Shown: positions 1 through 8,215 of the stretch, piece by piece
How positions within the stretch are numbered: position 1 is the first letter of the stretch
How the letters are laid out: each line of letters begins with the position of its first letter
Origin: Martinezella lusitana
Lineage (GTDB): Bacteria > Pseudomonadota > Alphaproteobacteria > Rhizobiales > Rhizobiaceae
DNA: 32,201 bases
NCBI RefSeq assembly: GCF_016901135.1
Contig: NZ_JAFEVL010000027.1
Coordinates: 1 to 32,201, forward strand
Reading direction: 5' to 3'
The notes under the pieces: generated by a model
Seen by the model: only the letters and a program-made list of their open reading frames with translations
Database searches by the model: none
Told to the model about the DNA's origin: nothing
Program-made: the position numbers and the translations under genes

Positions 1-110
1 ACCATCCGCAGGCTGAGCGGAAACCGGAAATAGAGCCAAACGGCATGGACAATCACCTCCGCTGGAAATCGGTGGCGACGATAAAGAGGATCACGGGTAA
101 ATCTGGTCAT
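1..110 (-). CDS. IS6-family transposase, N-terminal fragment (runs off window)
   Basis: Reading the complement from the ATG at 110-108 gives 36 residues that continue past the window edge. They include YRRHRFPAEVI and HAVWLYFRFPLSLRM, which match the conserved N-terminal segment of IS6/IS26 transposases (typically YKRHRFPPQII...WLYFRFPLSLR), the region just before the DDE catalytic core. The frame is open and the family assignment is strong despite the short length. The gene reads in the same direction as the chemoreceptor it interrupts. The catalytic residues lie beyond the window. Confidence 0.75.
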   Translation of the reverse strand, partial: MTRFTRDPLYRRHRFPAEVIVHAVWLYFRFPLSLRM

Positions 111-159
111 CCCACCAGATCCCACATATTAATCGATGCGCGGTTAACGTTACGGTGCC
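1..159 (-). mobile_element. IS6-family insertion sequence, left-cut terminal part
   Basis: The minus strand encodes the beginning of an IS6/IS26-type transposase, and just upstream of it a sequence starting GGCACCGTAACG (complement of 148-159) resembles the GGCACTGTTGCAAA-type termini of that family. The chemoreceptor reading frame in the neighbouring DNA loses similarity to its family at about this point, so the element boundary is placed near 148-159. The rest of the element lies outside the window, so its other terminus and target duplication cannot be checked. Confidence 0.7.
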
Positions 160-1374
160 TTCCACAGTTGTCGTAATCTCTGACAGTACTGAAGCCGCTT
201 CTTCGACAGAAGCAGCTTGTTGTTCGGTCCTTCTTGCAAGTTCGTCGGATATCGCTGTCATTTCAGCGGCGGTCTGGTTCACGGCGGCGACTGTTCCAAC
301 AACCGACTCCATCGTCCGTTCTAATGCTGCAATCGCCTCGTTGAAATTTGTTCTGAGATCTTCGTACTCGGATGAAAGCGATTCACGGAGCCTGACCGTC
401 AGGTCACCTTTGGACAGATGGAGAAGGCCATCGCGCAGGACCACCAAGGCGCGGCGCTGTTCGTTACTCGCCATTTCAAAAGCTTGTTCGGTGGTTCGCA
501 GACGCTGATCGGTTTCCTCGTGTGAGCGCCTCTGTTCTTGTGCAAGGACTTGGCGCTCCTCGAGGGCATTTTGAAAAAACGCGAGGGCCTGCGCCATTGA
601 GCCGATCTCGTCGTGCCGCTTCAAGCCTGGGATTGATACGGACAGGTGGCCGTCGGCCAATGCTGCCATCGCGTGAGTAAGCTTGACGATCGGAACAGCA
701 ACACGTGACTGCATCCACACAAACGCACCGGCACAGATGATGCTGACGACGCCCAGGCCAATCAGAAAGAACAGCTGTGCCTGCTCGCTTGCTTCCGCGC
801 CGGACGCCACAGCCAGGGCAGAATTCTCTTTCTGGTAGCGCTGACCCCGTTTGAGGGCGTCCCGGATGCCCTTCAGGTATGGTTGTGATTGACCAAGCAG
901 GACTTCCCGCGCGCCGGCGACGTCGCCGGCTGAGACCATTTCTCCTGAGGGAGATGTGAATTTCAGATATGCATCATAGGTCAGCGAGATGTTGTCGGCA
1001 TTTTTTAGCTCACTCTCTCCTGTTGCAAGTCCAGAGAACTCCTTGAGCGAATCTGACATATCGAGAAGGCTGGTCTCAAGTTCGCGTTCGGCCTTTTTCC
1101 GCTCGTCTTCGGTGGACAGGAGCAATTGCAATTGCCGCGAACGCACCGACTCAAAACGTGCGGCAAGGATCCCAAGACTTTGCGCCGACGGCAGCCACTT
1201 GTTGGCAATGAGCGTCGCAGTTCCGTTGACCGCATTGAGCCTGTCCAGACCAGAAAACCCTAGGGTGACAGTGCTTATCCGCAGCAGCCCCATGGTGATA
1301 CCGACCCTGCTACGCATGGACAGCCTGAACTTCGGAAATAGGCGTCTCAGAAACCTCACGGGCATTTTGAACAT
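91..1374 (-). pseudogene. Methyl-accepting chemotaxis protein, 3'-truncated by IS6 element
   Basis: This is the N-terminal part of a transmembrane chemoreceptor. Residues about 22-43 form a weak first membrane segment, about 50-195 a helical four-helix-bundle type sensor region, and 200-222 a clear second membrane segment (FFLIGLGVVSIICAGAFVW). A HAMP linker follows at about 223-275, a second HAMP-like segment at about 305-355, and the start of the methylation helices from about 360 (EQQAASVEEAASVLSEI). After about residue 405 the frame enters the insertion sequence and stops at 91. The signalling hairpin that contacts CheA/CheW is therefore missing and the receptor should be non-functional. 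The start ATG at 1374 follows GAGGGG. It is divergent from the SDR gene at 1451 and shares its promoter region, so it probably once sensed a compound handled by the locus. Confidence 0.85.
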
Positions 1375-1390
1375 CGACCCCTCGCCATTG

Positions 1391-1410
1391 TATTGATATA
1401 TCGGTATACT
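1391..1410. promoter_or_regulatory. Candidate GntR operator copy 1, overlapping a -10 box
   Basis: TTGATATATCGGTATAC within 1392-1409 matches the motif ATACCAATATATCGGTAT that recurs at three other promoters in the window. TATACT at 1405-1410 is a good -10 hexamer for the SDR gene at 1451, while no convincing -35 is seen. Binding here would cover the core promoter and could repress both the SDR gene and the divergent chemoreceptor. The role is inferred from recurrence and position. Confidence 0.55.
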
Positions 1411-1450
1411 GTCGGCAATTGGTAAATTTTAGATAAAAAAAGGAGGAAAT

Positions 1451-2257
1451 ATGACCCGGAAGAGGCTTCTGGTAACCGGTGCCACGGGTGCAGTAGGGAC
1501 GTTGCTACGACCCCTGCTTCGGCAAAAATACGATCTCGTCCTCACAGGACGCAAAACCATCGAACCTGCTGAAGGTGAAGTGTTTGTGGGCGGTGATATC
1601 ACGTCGCCAGACTTCGTGGATGAGGTAACGCGCGGTAGGATTGATGGGATCGTGCATCTCGCAGGTGCGGTATCGAAAAGCCTAACGTTCGATGAGACGC
1701 TAGACCCGAACTATCGCTCGGTGTTGCTCCTGCTGGAAGCTTGCCGACGCAAAGCAATTGACCGTTTCATTTTTGCATCCAGCCATCATATTGTTGGAAT
1801 GCTGCCGTCCGATCGCCAGTGGGACGAAACGGCACCCATTGCGCCCGACGGATTTTACGGTTTGAGCAAGGCATTCGGCGAGGCGGCCTGCTCGATGTAT
1901 GCGACGAAGTTCAGCATCAAGACGATGATCATCCGGATCGGGAATGCTGATCCGCAGATCGTAGACGCACGCAGGGAGCGTATCTGGATCAGTGGCGACG
2001 ATCTCACAGCACTTGTCGTTGAAGGTATGGAATCACCGTCTCTCTCAATCGCGATCGTCAATGGCGTCTCGAACAGTGATCGCCCGCTGCTTTCACGCCA
2101 AGCGACGAAACAGTTTCGGTATCAGCCTGTCGCACACTCGAGCAGCCACCGGGCACCGTCTTTCAGAGATTTCGCGTCACTTACGGACGCGGATGGAATT
2201 TCGTTCGTAGGCGGGCTTTTCGCAGCGGACGATCTCCCTGACCCTGCCAAAGGATGA
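1451..2257 (+). CDS. Uronate-dehydrogenase-like extended SDR (paralogue 1)
   Basis: This 268-residue NAD(P)-dependent sugar dehydrogenase/epimerase-family protein starts at the ATG at 1451 behind a strong AAAGGAGG. It has the Rossmann motif G10-A-T-G13-A-V-G16, a substrate loop ASSHH near 109-113, and the catalytic pair Y136-G-L-S-K140. Length and order of motifs match bacterial uronate dehydrogenases (about 265 residues, uronate to aldarolactone). The closest relative in the window is the SDR at 17523, about half identical by eye. After the second beta strand this copy has G33-R34-K35 where the paralogue has an acidic D33, which suggests a preference for NADP. It is monocistronic and convergent with hyuA. 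The substrate is unknown, and a sugar-lactone or nucleotide-sugar epimerase function cannot be excluded. Confidence 0.8.
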   Translation: MTRKRLLVTGATGAVGTLLRPLLRQKYDLVLTGRKTIEPAEGEVFVGGDITSPDFVDEVTRGRIDGIVHLAGAVSKSLTFDETLDPNYRSVLLLLEACRRKAIDRFIFASSHHIVGMLPSDRQWDETAPIAPDGFYGLSKAFGEAACSMYATKFSIKTMIIRIGNADPQIVDARRERIWISGDDLTALVVEGMESPSLSIAIVNGVSNSDRPLLSRQATKQFRYQPVAHSSSHRAPSFRDFASLTDADGISFVGGLFAADDLPDPAKG

Positions 2258-2297
2258 CTCCATCCTCCAAGCTCCTTCGCGGTTGCAATCCGGCCAC

Positions 2298-4373
2298 TTA
2301 GAACCGGACCAGGATGCCACGATCATTGGTAACCACCGCCGTGGCATCATCCGGTACAAAGATCGATGTCAGACGATCCTCTACGAGTGCCGGGCCCTTA
2401 AAAGTATCGCCGGGCCGCAGGTCCGGACTTGAGATGAGCGCGATGATCGTGGTCCCTTGCGTCGAGTGTACAGTCGTTCTCTCACGAGAGACGATAAATT
2501 CATTCAACGGGGGTTCACCCGCAAACGATCCTTCAGCCTCATAGGTTCGACCGATCGCCTCGACATTCCAAGCGACGAATTCCACTGTGTCGCCTGGCGC
2601 CCGGACGGAATAGTTTCGTTCGTGCTCAAGGTGAAACTTCTCAATGAGCGCATCGAGGTCAGCCTGACCATCAATTCTTGTGGGAAGATCAACGGACAGG
2701 TACGATACTTGGCCCTGATAGTGGGCATCCACGCTGAAGCGAAGAACCCGGCGATCAGGTTCAATGTTCATCCGATCAAGGAACGCGACCCCTTCCGTTT
2801 CAAGCCCTTCAAGTGCACGAACGATGCCCGCAAAGTCGAAAGATCTGCTGTTAGTAGGGCGGCTCACAGAGAAATCGAACTTCACATCTCCTGTTGCGGT
2901 GCCATACGCGCAAAGCACACTTGCCGCATGGGGGAACAACACTTCCTTCATACCGAGTTCCATGGCAAGCCGTGCGGCATGCAATCCCCCGGCGCCACCG
3001 CCCGAGACAAGCAGAAACTCGCGTGGGTCGAAGCCCCTTTTGATCGCAAGCTCCTCTATAGCAGCAACCATGTCCTGCTCGGTCACGGCGGCTATGAGAG
3101 AGGCAGCTTCCTCAACGGAAACACCAAGAGGTTCGGCGACATCGCGCTGGATCGCCTCGCGAGCGTTCTGCAAGGATAAGGTCATCTGACCGTCGGCAAA
3201 TGCATCCGGATCGAGAAGTCCACGCACGAGATTGGCGTCTGTGACGGTAGGACGTATTCCACCTCGTCCGTAGCAGGCGGGGCCCGGAAAGGACCCAGCA
3301 CTTTCGGGGCCAACACGCAACATACCACCAGCATCGACCCACGCGATCGAGCCACCGCCCGACCCCACAGTTGCGACGTCGATCGAGGGAACTCCGAAGA
3401 CGTGCCCCGCGATAGATCCCTCGCGATGCATTGCAACCCGTCCGCCGCGTGCGATGCTGGCGTCAAGGCTTGTCCCGCCGATGTCGATTGTTATGACGTT
3501 CCCGTGCGTGATACCTGCGCGCTTGGCCAAGCGGCAAGCGGCGGCCGGTGCTGTAGAAGGGCCGGATAGGCAAAGGTAAACCGGTCTCTCCGTGATTTCC
3601 CTGCTGGACGTTCGCCCGCCGTTTGAGCAGACGAACGTGGGTTGCCCCCTGAAACCACACGCCGCAAGCTTGCTTTCGAGCGCCGTGATCTGCTGCCTCA
3701 GCACCGGCTTCAGTGAAGCGTCAATAGCAGTCGCGGACGTACGCTTATATTCTCCAATCACCGGGTTCACCTGATGCGACAGACTATAGGGAATGCCGGG
3801 AAGGATCTCATCGATCAATGCCCCAAGCTTTTTCTCGTGGCTCGAATTGAGGTGAGACCACAGGAGTGCGACCGCGATCGCCTCCGGCTCCAACCTAGCA
3901 CAGGCTTCGATCACGGCACGTGCCTTGTCGACATCGAGAGCTGTTTCAATCTGGCCCTCGGCATTGACGCGCTCATGAATTCCCAAAGTGAGTTCGCGCG
4001 GAATATAGGGTTCTGGAAATGCTTCCTGGATGCTGAAGCCCTGCCGCCCGCCGGTACGGATGGAAAGGATATCTCGGAAACCTTCAGTGCAGAGGAGGAC
4101 AGTCCGCGCGGTCTTCCCCTCAAGAATTGCGTTGGTCGCGGCTGTCGTCCCGCATGCAAAAGATACGGCTGACGTCAGCAACTCTTTGACCGAAGCGCCG
4201 ATTGCTTTCGACATCAATTCCAGGCCGTTGAAGATCCCGATCGACAAATCGACAGGCGTAGTGAGTGACTTGAACAGGAACGTCTGGTCTTGACCGTCGC
4301 GAAGGACGAGATCGGTAAACGTGCCACCGACGTCTGCTGCGACATGATAGGGAGGATATGCTCTTTGCGTCAT
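2298..4373 (-). CDS. hyuA: Hydantoinase/oxoprolinase subunit A (HyuA-type)
   Basis: This 691-residue protein is the ATP-binding subunit of an N-methylhydantoinase, 5-oxoprolinase or acetone-carboxylase-like enzyme. D14-V-G-G-T-F-T-D21 is the N-terminal hydantoinase/oxoprolinase phosphate-binding motif, and the central domain has IDIGGTSLD where DMGGTSTD is usual, followed by VGSGGGSIAWVD and SFPGPACYG. A C-terminal beta-rich region ends near VVTNDRGILVRF. The family couples ATP hydrolysis to opening a cyclic amide or a similar carbonyl reaction, working with the B subunit. The ATG at 4373 lies one base after the hyuB stop codon, so translation is probably coupled. It is the last gene of the minus-strand operon. 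The exact substrate cannot be read from sequence; an acetone-carboxylase-like role is less likely because no gamma subunit is present. Confidence 0.88.
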   Translation of the reverse strand: MTQRAYPPYHVAADVGGTFTDLVLRDGQDQTFLFKSLTTPVDLSIGIFNGLELMSKAIGASVKELLTSAVSFACGTTAATNAILEGKTARTVLLCTEGFRDILSIRTGGRQGFSIQEAFPEPYIPRELTLGIHERVNAEGQIETALDVDKARAVIEACARLEPEAIAVALLWSHLNSSHEKKLGALIDEILPGIPYSLSHQVNPVIGEYKRTSATAIDASLKPVLRQQITALESKLAACGFRGQPTFVCSNGGRTSSREITERPVYLCLSGPSTAPAAACRLAKRAGITHGNVITIDIGGTSLDASIARGGRVAMHREGSIAGHVFGVPSIDVATVGSGGGSIAWVDAGGMLRVGPESAGSFPGPACYGRGGIRPTVTDANLVRGLLDPDAFADGQMTLSLQNAREAIQRDVAEPLGVSVEEAASLIAAVTEQDMVAAIEELAIKRGFDPREFLLVSGGGAGGLHAARLAMELGMKEVLFPHAASVLCAYGTATGDVKFDFSVSRPTNSRSFDFAGIVRALEGLETEGVAFLDRMNIEPDRRVLRFSVDAHYQGQVSYLSVDLPTRIDGQADLDALIEKFHLEHERNYSVRAPGDTVEFVAWNVEAIGRTYEAEGSFAGEPPLNEFIVSRERTTVHSTQGTTIIALISSPDLRPGDTFKGPALVEDRLTSIFVPDDATAVVTNDRGILVRF

Positions 4374-4374
4374 T

Positions 4375-6177
4375 TCAATTTGCCTGTAGTTGCATGTCGG
4401 AGCGCAGGACGTCGGTTGCTTGCGCGTCGATTTCGAAGCCCTGATGGGTTTCGATCAGCGCGACGCGATACACGGCCTTTGCGCATTCTGGTGTGATCAG
4501 CCCGGCACGCACGGATTTCAGTACCTTGTAGGGCTCGCGCTGCTCAGGCGCGCCATAGCCACCCCCGCCGCAGCCCTCAGAGACGAGCTTCTCGCCGGGA
4601 GCGACCTCAACATCGAAGAAGATGGGCAGTTCTACCAACGAGCCGTCTGCCAGTTGCTTCCACGCGAGATTAGGAGCCCCGGCATGACCGCCAGCAGTGC
4701 CCGCCGGGGGAAATTTTCGCGCTCCACTGTTGCAGGTGAACCGAAGAGTGTCAGCCCGCGCGCGCATGACACATGACGCACCGCCGCCTCCGATCCATGT
4801 CCCCGGGCCGAACGAATCCGGTCGGATTTCAAGCTTTTCAATCAGAATTGGTTGCTGGGATTCGGTCACCTCGATGCTCGACTGCCAAAGCATGCCTTGC
4901 GTGGTGCCGCTGCCATAGGTCAGCCACCCGTCATATCCCGACGAGGCCGGTCCACCCCAGTAGCCGAGCATGATTTGGTTGACGAAAGGACGATCATGAT
5001 AGCGGGAGTCGCTCCCTGAAACGACGGGCGCGGACGCCGGATGCCCAATGGTGCCGTAGGCGGTTCCGAGACCCGGTCGCAGATCCGCGAACATTGATTG
5101 GATATGTTCGATTAAAATGTGCGCCAGGTTCGTCGTTGACGCGCATGTGGCGGCCGGAAATTTCGGCTTGCCGATCGCGCTGCCCTCGCGCATCAGGATA
5201 TTCACTGGACGAAGCGCTCCAGCGCATCGCGGGACTTCCGGCCCGAGAATATTCATGATTGCCGTCGCACAACAGGCGAGAACCGTCGCTTCATTCATAT
5301 TGATACCGAGCGGCAGGTTGTCGACGTTGTCGCGAAGATCGATTTCGATCTTTCCCGCCTCCGCATCGACGGTGAGCTTTGCGCGCACCGGGATCCCGTC
5401 GGGATATTCGGGAATGACGGAGTCGTGATAGAACTCCTTGCTGACCGTGCCGCTCGGAAGCTTGACTATCGCTTCCATGGCCATCGCCTCGGCGTAGTCC
5501 TGATATTGCTCTAGGAACTGCTTGACCACCTCGACGCCAAATTCGTCGCAGATTTCCAACACTCGACGCTCCCCGGTGCGCACAGCCCCGAGGGTGGCAA
5601 GATAGTCGCCGTAAAAGATTTCCGGTGCACGAATATTGGCCTTGCAGATATCGATCACCTCCGGAACATCTCGTCCGGCTTTCTGGATACGAACGCAAGG
5701 CAGCATCAGGCCTTCCTGATAATAGTCCCGTGCAAGTGGCGCGTAGGTGTCAGGCGTCGGGAATCCCATGTCGCTGAAATGCGCCCGGGCGACCGAATAG
5801 AAAACGACTTCTCCATTGTAATAGACTGGTGAACAGAGCGTAAAGTCGGCGCAGTGCGTATTGCCGTGATAGCTGGAGTTGTTAACGAAGCAATCGCCCT
5901 GCCCCATGTCCTCTCCAAATTTGTCGACGACGGCCTGCGGAATGAGGTGGATCGCGCCCGTGTGAACCGGCAGCCCTTGGCCCGCGCTAAGGGATTGGAA
6001 GCGATTGTCGGTGACCATGCAGGAGAAATCGAGCGCGGTGTTCAAGACGCCGGATCGACCCGTCTTGGCGAGCGTGTTCGACATCTCACGGACAACAGAT
6101 TCAAAGCGACGTCGGAGCACGACGACCGTGAACATCGGAAGCTTTGCGGGTGAGAACTGAGAAAATGGTTGGTTCAC
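4375..6177 (-). CDS. hyuB: Hydantoinase/oxoprolinase subunit B (HyuB-type)
   Basis: This 600-residue catalytic partner of HyuA shows the hydantoinase B family pattern throughout. Examples are GDCFVNNSSYHGNTHCADFTLCSPVYYNGEV-like metal-binding sequence near residues 98-128, the acidic or His-rich AHFSDMG, the internal YGTIGHPASAP and GYWGGP segments, and a C-terminal glycine-rich CGGGGYGAP. It starts with GTG at 6175-6177 preceded by GGATGAAGCC. The gene is separated from the upstream binding-protein gene by 63 bp that contain a strong hairpin, and lies 1 bp before hyuA. A and B subunits normally form a heteromeric cytoplasmic enzyme. Co-transcription with a sugar-type importer suggests that the imported compound carries an amide, lactam or hydantoin-like ring. 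Confidence 0.88.
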   Translation of the reverse strand: MNQPFSQFSPAKLPMFTVVVLRRRFESVVREMSNTLAKTGRSGVLNTALDFSCMVTDNRFQSLSAGQGLPVHTGAIHLIPQAVVDKFGEDMGQGDCFVNNSSYHGNTHCADFTLCSPVYYNGEVVFYSVARAHFSDMGFPTPDTYAPLARDYYQEGLMLPCVRIQKAGRDVPEVIDICKANIRAPEIFYGDYLATLGAVRTGERRVLEICDEFGVEVVKQFLEQYQDYAEAMAMEAIVKLPSGTVSKEFYHDSVIPEYPDGIPVRAKLTVDAEAGKIEIDLRDNVDNLPLGINMNEATVLACCATAIMNILGPEVPRCAGALRPVNILMREGSAIGKPKFPAATCASTTNLAHILIEHIQSMFADLRPGLGTAYGTIGHPASAPVVSGSDSRYHDRPFVNQIMLGYWGGPASSGYDGWLTYGSGTTQGMLWQSSIEVTESQQPILIEKLEIRPDSFGPGTWIGGGGASCVMRARADTLRFTCNSGARKFPPAGTAGGHAGAPNLAWKQLADGSLVELPIFFDVEVAPGEKLVSEGCGGGGYGAPEQREPYKVLKSVRAGLITPECAKAVYRVALIETHQGFEIDAQATDVLRSDMQLQAN

Positions 6178-6207
6178 GGCTTCATCCAGAACGTTTGCAT
6201 TGATGTA

Positions 6208-6231
6208 CCGGCGCCCCCTGCGGAGCGCCGG
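6208..6231 (-). other. Strong intercistronic stem-loop after binding-protein gene
   Basis: CCGGCGC (6208-6214) and GCGCCGG (6225-6231) are perfect complements. On the minus-strand RNA the stem extends to ten pairs, including one G-U, around a GCAG tetraloop. It begins about ten bases after the binding-protein stop codon and has no T-run. It therefore looks like an mRNA 3'-end stabiliser or partial attenuator that lets binding protein exceed HyuBA, not a full terminator. Confidence 0.6.
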
Positions 6232-6240
6232 ATCGAGCCG

Positions 6241-7221
6241 TTACTTGCGCGACCAGAGATTGGGGAGCGAGTCGATGTTTGCCGGCGTTGCCACTCGGCC
6301 CGCCGCAAGGCAACCATCGGGTCCGCACTTCGGATCCTCCTTTTTGATCAGCGCAATCGCGACCCGAATGGCCTCCTTTGCATGTTCATATGCGTCGAAT
6401 GTCGTACCGACGTCGATGTAGCCCGCTTCCATGGCCGTGACTGCTTCAGGGAAAATATCCTGCGAAGCGATGTAGACATGCTTCGGGTCACCGGCGGGAT
6501 GCCATTTATCCATGCTTTCGAGGGCAGACCGAACGGCCGAGATGGCGAAGTCGCTGGCGAGGAACATGCAGTTCGCATTCGGATTGGCACGGAAAGCGTT
6601 CACCGCACCGGAGCGGAAGATTTCCGGGTTCCATTCGGTCGGAACCGACTGCAAGGTAGTCACAACGCCGGACTTGTCGGTAACCTCATGCCAGGCCTTA
6701 GACCGGTTTACGGCGTTGACGTCCTTGAGGGCGCCCTGCATTTCGATGCACTCACCCTTGACGCCCTTCTTCTTCAGCAGAGCGACGAAAGCTTCCGCGG
6801 TCGTCTTCGCCTGATTGTAGCTGTCCCCGGAGACATGTGCATCGGGCTTTTGCGAGGTGGAACCGTGATCGAATGTGATGAAAGGAATGTCCGCCCGCTT
6901 TGCAGCACGGATCGAGGATCCGATCGCCGCCGCATCCTCACCGCGGGCAATGATCAGATCGACGCCCTGATTGATAAGGTCTTCGATATTGGCCGCCTGA
7001 CGGGTCGGGTCGTTGTCGGCAACGTTGATGACAAATTTGAAGTCGATCCCGGCCTCCTTGCCCTGACGGGCCGCTTCGCTCTGAAGATATTCCTCCCATT
7101 TGCCGACGATTTCATTCTCCTTCGAATTCCAGGAGAGGCCGATGGTCTTCTCTTCGGCATGGGCTGCGCCGACCGCGACAAGGCCGATGAACGCACTCGC
7201 GAGGATCATTTTCATGTTCAT
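6241..7221 (-). CDS. Sugar-type ABC transporter periplasmic binding protein
   Basis: This 326-residue protein of the ribose-binding-protein fold (type I periplasmic binding protein) begins with a 22-residue signal peptide ending AHA before EEK. Typical features are ADNDPTRQAANIEDLINQGVDLIIARGED (hinge and first-lobe pattern), DIPFITFDHG and a late PNANCMFLASDFAISA segment. The start ATG at 7221 follows AAGGGG at proper spacing. It is the fourth gene of the minus operon, downstream of two RbsC-type permeases and an RbsA-type ATPase, which completes a CUT2-class importer. Two cysteines late in the protein (KCGPDGC) could form a disulphide. Ligands of this family are monosaccharides, polyols, autoinducer-2 and related compounds; the ligand here is unknown. 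Confidence 0.88.
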   Translation of the reverse strand: MNMKMILASAFIGLVAVGAAHAEEKTIGLSWNSKENEIVGKWEEYLQSEAARQGKEAGIDFKFVINVADNDPTRQAANIEDLINQGVDLIIARGEDAAAIGSSIRAAKRADIPFITFDHGSTSQKPDAHVSGDSYNQAKTTAEAFVALLKKKGVKGECIEMQGALKDVNAVNRSKAWHEVTDKSGVVTTLQSVPTEWNPEIFRSGAVNAFRANPNANCMFLASDFAISAVRSALESMDKWHPAGDPKHVYIASQDIFPEAVTAMEAGYIDVGTTFDAYEHAKEAIRVAIALIKKEDPKCGPDGCLAAGRVATPANIDSLPNLWSRK

Positions 7222-7258
7222 TTCATTCCCCTTTTCTGATTCAGATTATGGTTTCATT

Positions 7259-8215
7259 TCAATGCGATGGACGGCTTTTAAGTGCGTCCATGTACATGGC
7301 AACGAAGATCACGATCCCCGTCACGAGCTGGTAGATGTATGGATCAGCATTTACCTGGTTGAGGCCGTTGGAGATCATCTGGAAAGCGGCTGCACCGATC
7401 AGGACGCCGGGAATAATTCGCCCGCGACCACCGGCGAGCGAGATGCCGCCGACGACGCTGATGGCGATGGCGTTGAACTCAAGGCCTTTGCCCAAGAAGC
7501 CGCTCACCGAACCGACCTGAACGAAACTGCTGCAGGCGGAAACGGCAGCCAACAAGCCAGCGAGGGTGAATGTCGCAAACAGTGTGCGTTTCGTGTTGAG
7601 GCCGACCTTGGCTGCTATGTCTTCCCCATTCCCGACAGCCGTCAGCGTGCGACCGAAACTGGTGGAGCGGTGCAGCAAATGGAAAGCGAGAACAATCAGC
7701 ACGACGACTATGGTTTCGACAAAGATCGGCCCGACTGTAAGGTTGGCAATGCTGCGCATGCTCTCCGGAAGCGGGATCACCCTCGCGTCTGTGAGCATGA
7801 GGCCAATTCCCCGATAGGCCATCATCGTGCCCAGCGTCGCGATCAACGCATTTATGCGCAGGTATGCGACGAGCAAACCGTTGATGGCGCCGAGAAGTAG
7901 ACCCAGGACCAGAATAACAAGAAACGCTAGAACCGGCGAAGTGCCGGACTCCATAAGGAGTGCGCCGATCGAAGCCGACAGGAATGCCGCCGATCCGATG
8001 GAAATGTCGATTTTGCCCGTCAGGATGACGAGCGCCATTCCAGTAGCGGCGATCGTCGATGGTCCCATCGCATGCAGGACTGCAAATAGGTTGTCTGCAG
8101 TGGCAAAGCTCGGTGCTGCGATGCTGAATCCGATCATGACCGCAAAGAGCGCAAAGACAAGGCCGAGGCTGCGAGAAACGCTGGACACGCGATTGCGAAG
8201 AATTGCGGTTGCCAT
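7259..8215 (-). CDS. RbsC-type ABC transporter permease
   Basis: This inner-membrane permease of about 318 residues belongs to the BPD_transp_2 family, with roughly eight to ten hydrophobic segments. It contains the family landmarks GMALVILTGKIDISIGS (usually GGIDLSVG), INGLLVAYLRINALIATLGTMMAYRGI and AVSVVGGISLAGGRG-like ISVVGGISLAGGRGRI. The ATG at 8215 overlaps the ATPase stop codon by one base and follows GGGAG at seven bases. A GTG one codon upstream is an alternative start. It should form the membrane channel with the other permease at 9726-10736, as a heterodimer. Confidence 0.87.
   Translation of the reverse strand: MATAILRNRVSSVSRSLGLVFALFAVMIGFSIAAPSFATADNLFAVLHAMGPSTIAATGMALVILTGKIDISIGSAAFLSASIGALLMESGTSPVLAFLVILVLGLLLGAINGLLVAYLRINALIATLGTMMAYRGIGLMLTDARVIPLPESMRSIANLTVGPIFVETIVVVLIVLAFHLLHRSTSFGRTLTAVGNGEDIAAKVGLNTKRTLFATFTLAGLLAAVSACSSFVQVGSVSGFLGKGLEFNAIAISVVGGISLAGGRGRIIPGVLIGAAAFQMISNGLNQVNADPYIYQLVTGIVIFVAMYMDALKSRPSH

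Noticed and set aside
2258..2297. Bidirectional terminator between the convergent SDR and hyuA genes
   Set aside because: No stem with more than a few pairs and no T-run could be found in the 40-bp gap.
2457..3179. 240-codon plus-strand open frame
   Set aside because: It is antisense to hyuA without ribosome-binding site or domain; hyuA is clearly the real gene.
6169..7239. 356-codon open frame on the plus strand
   Set aside because: It lies exactly opposite the sugar-binding-protein gene, has Arg/Asp-rich composition typical of an antisense shadow in GC-rich DNA, and shows no recognisable domain.
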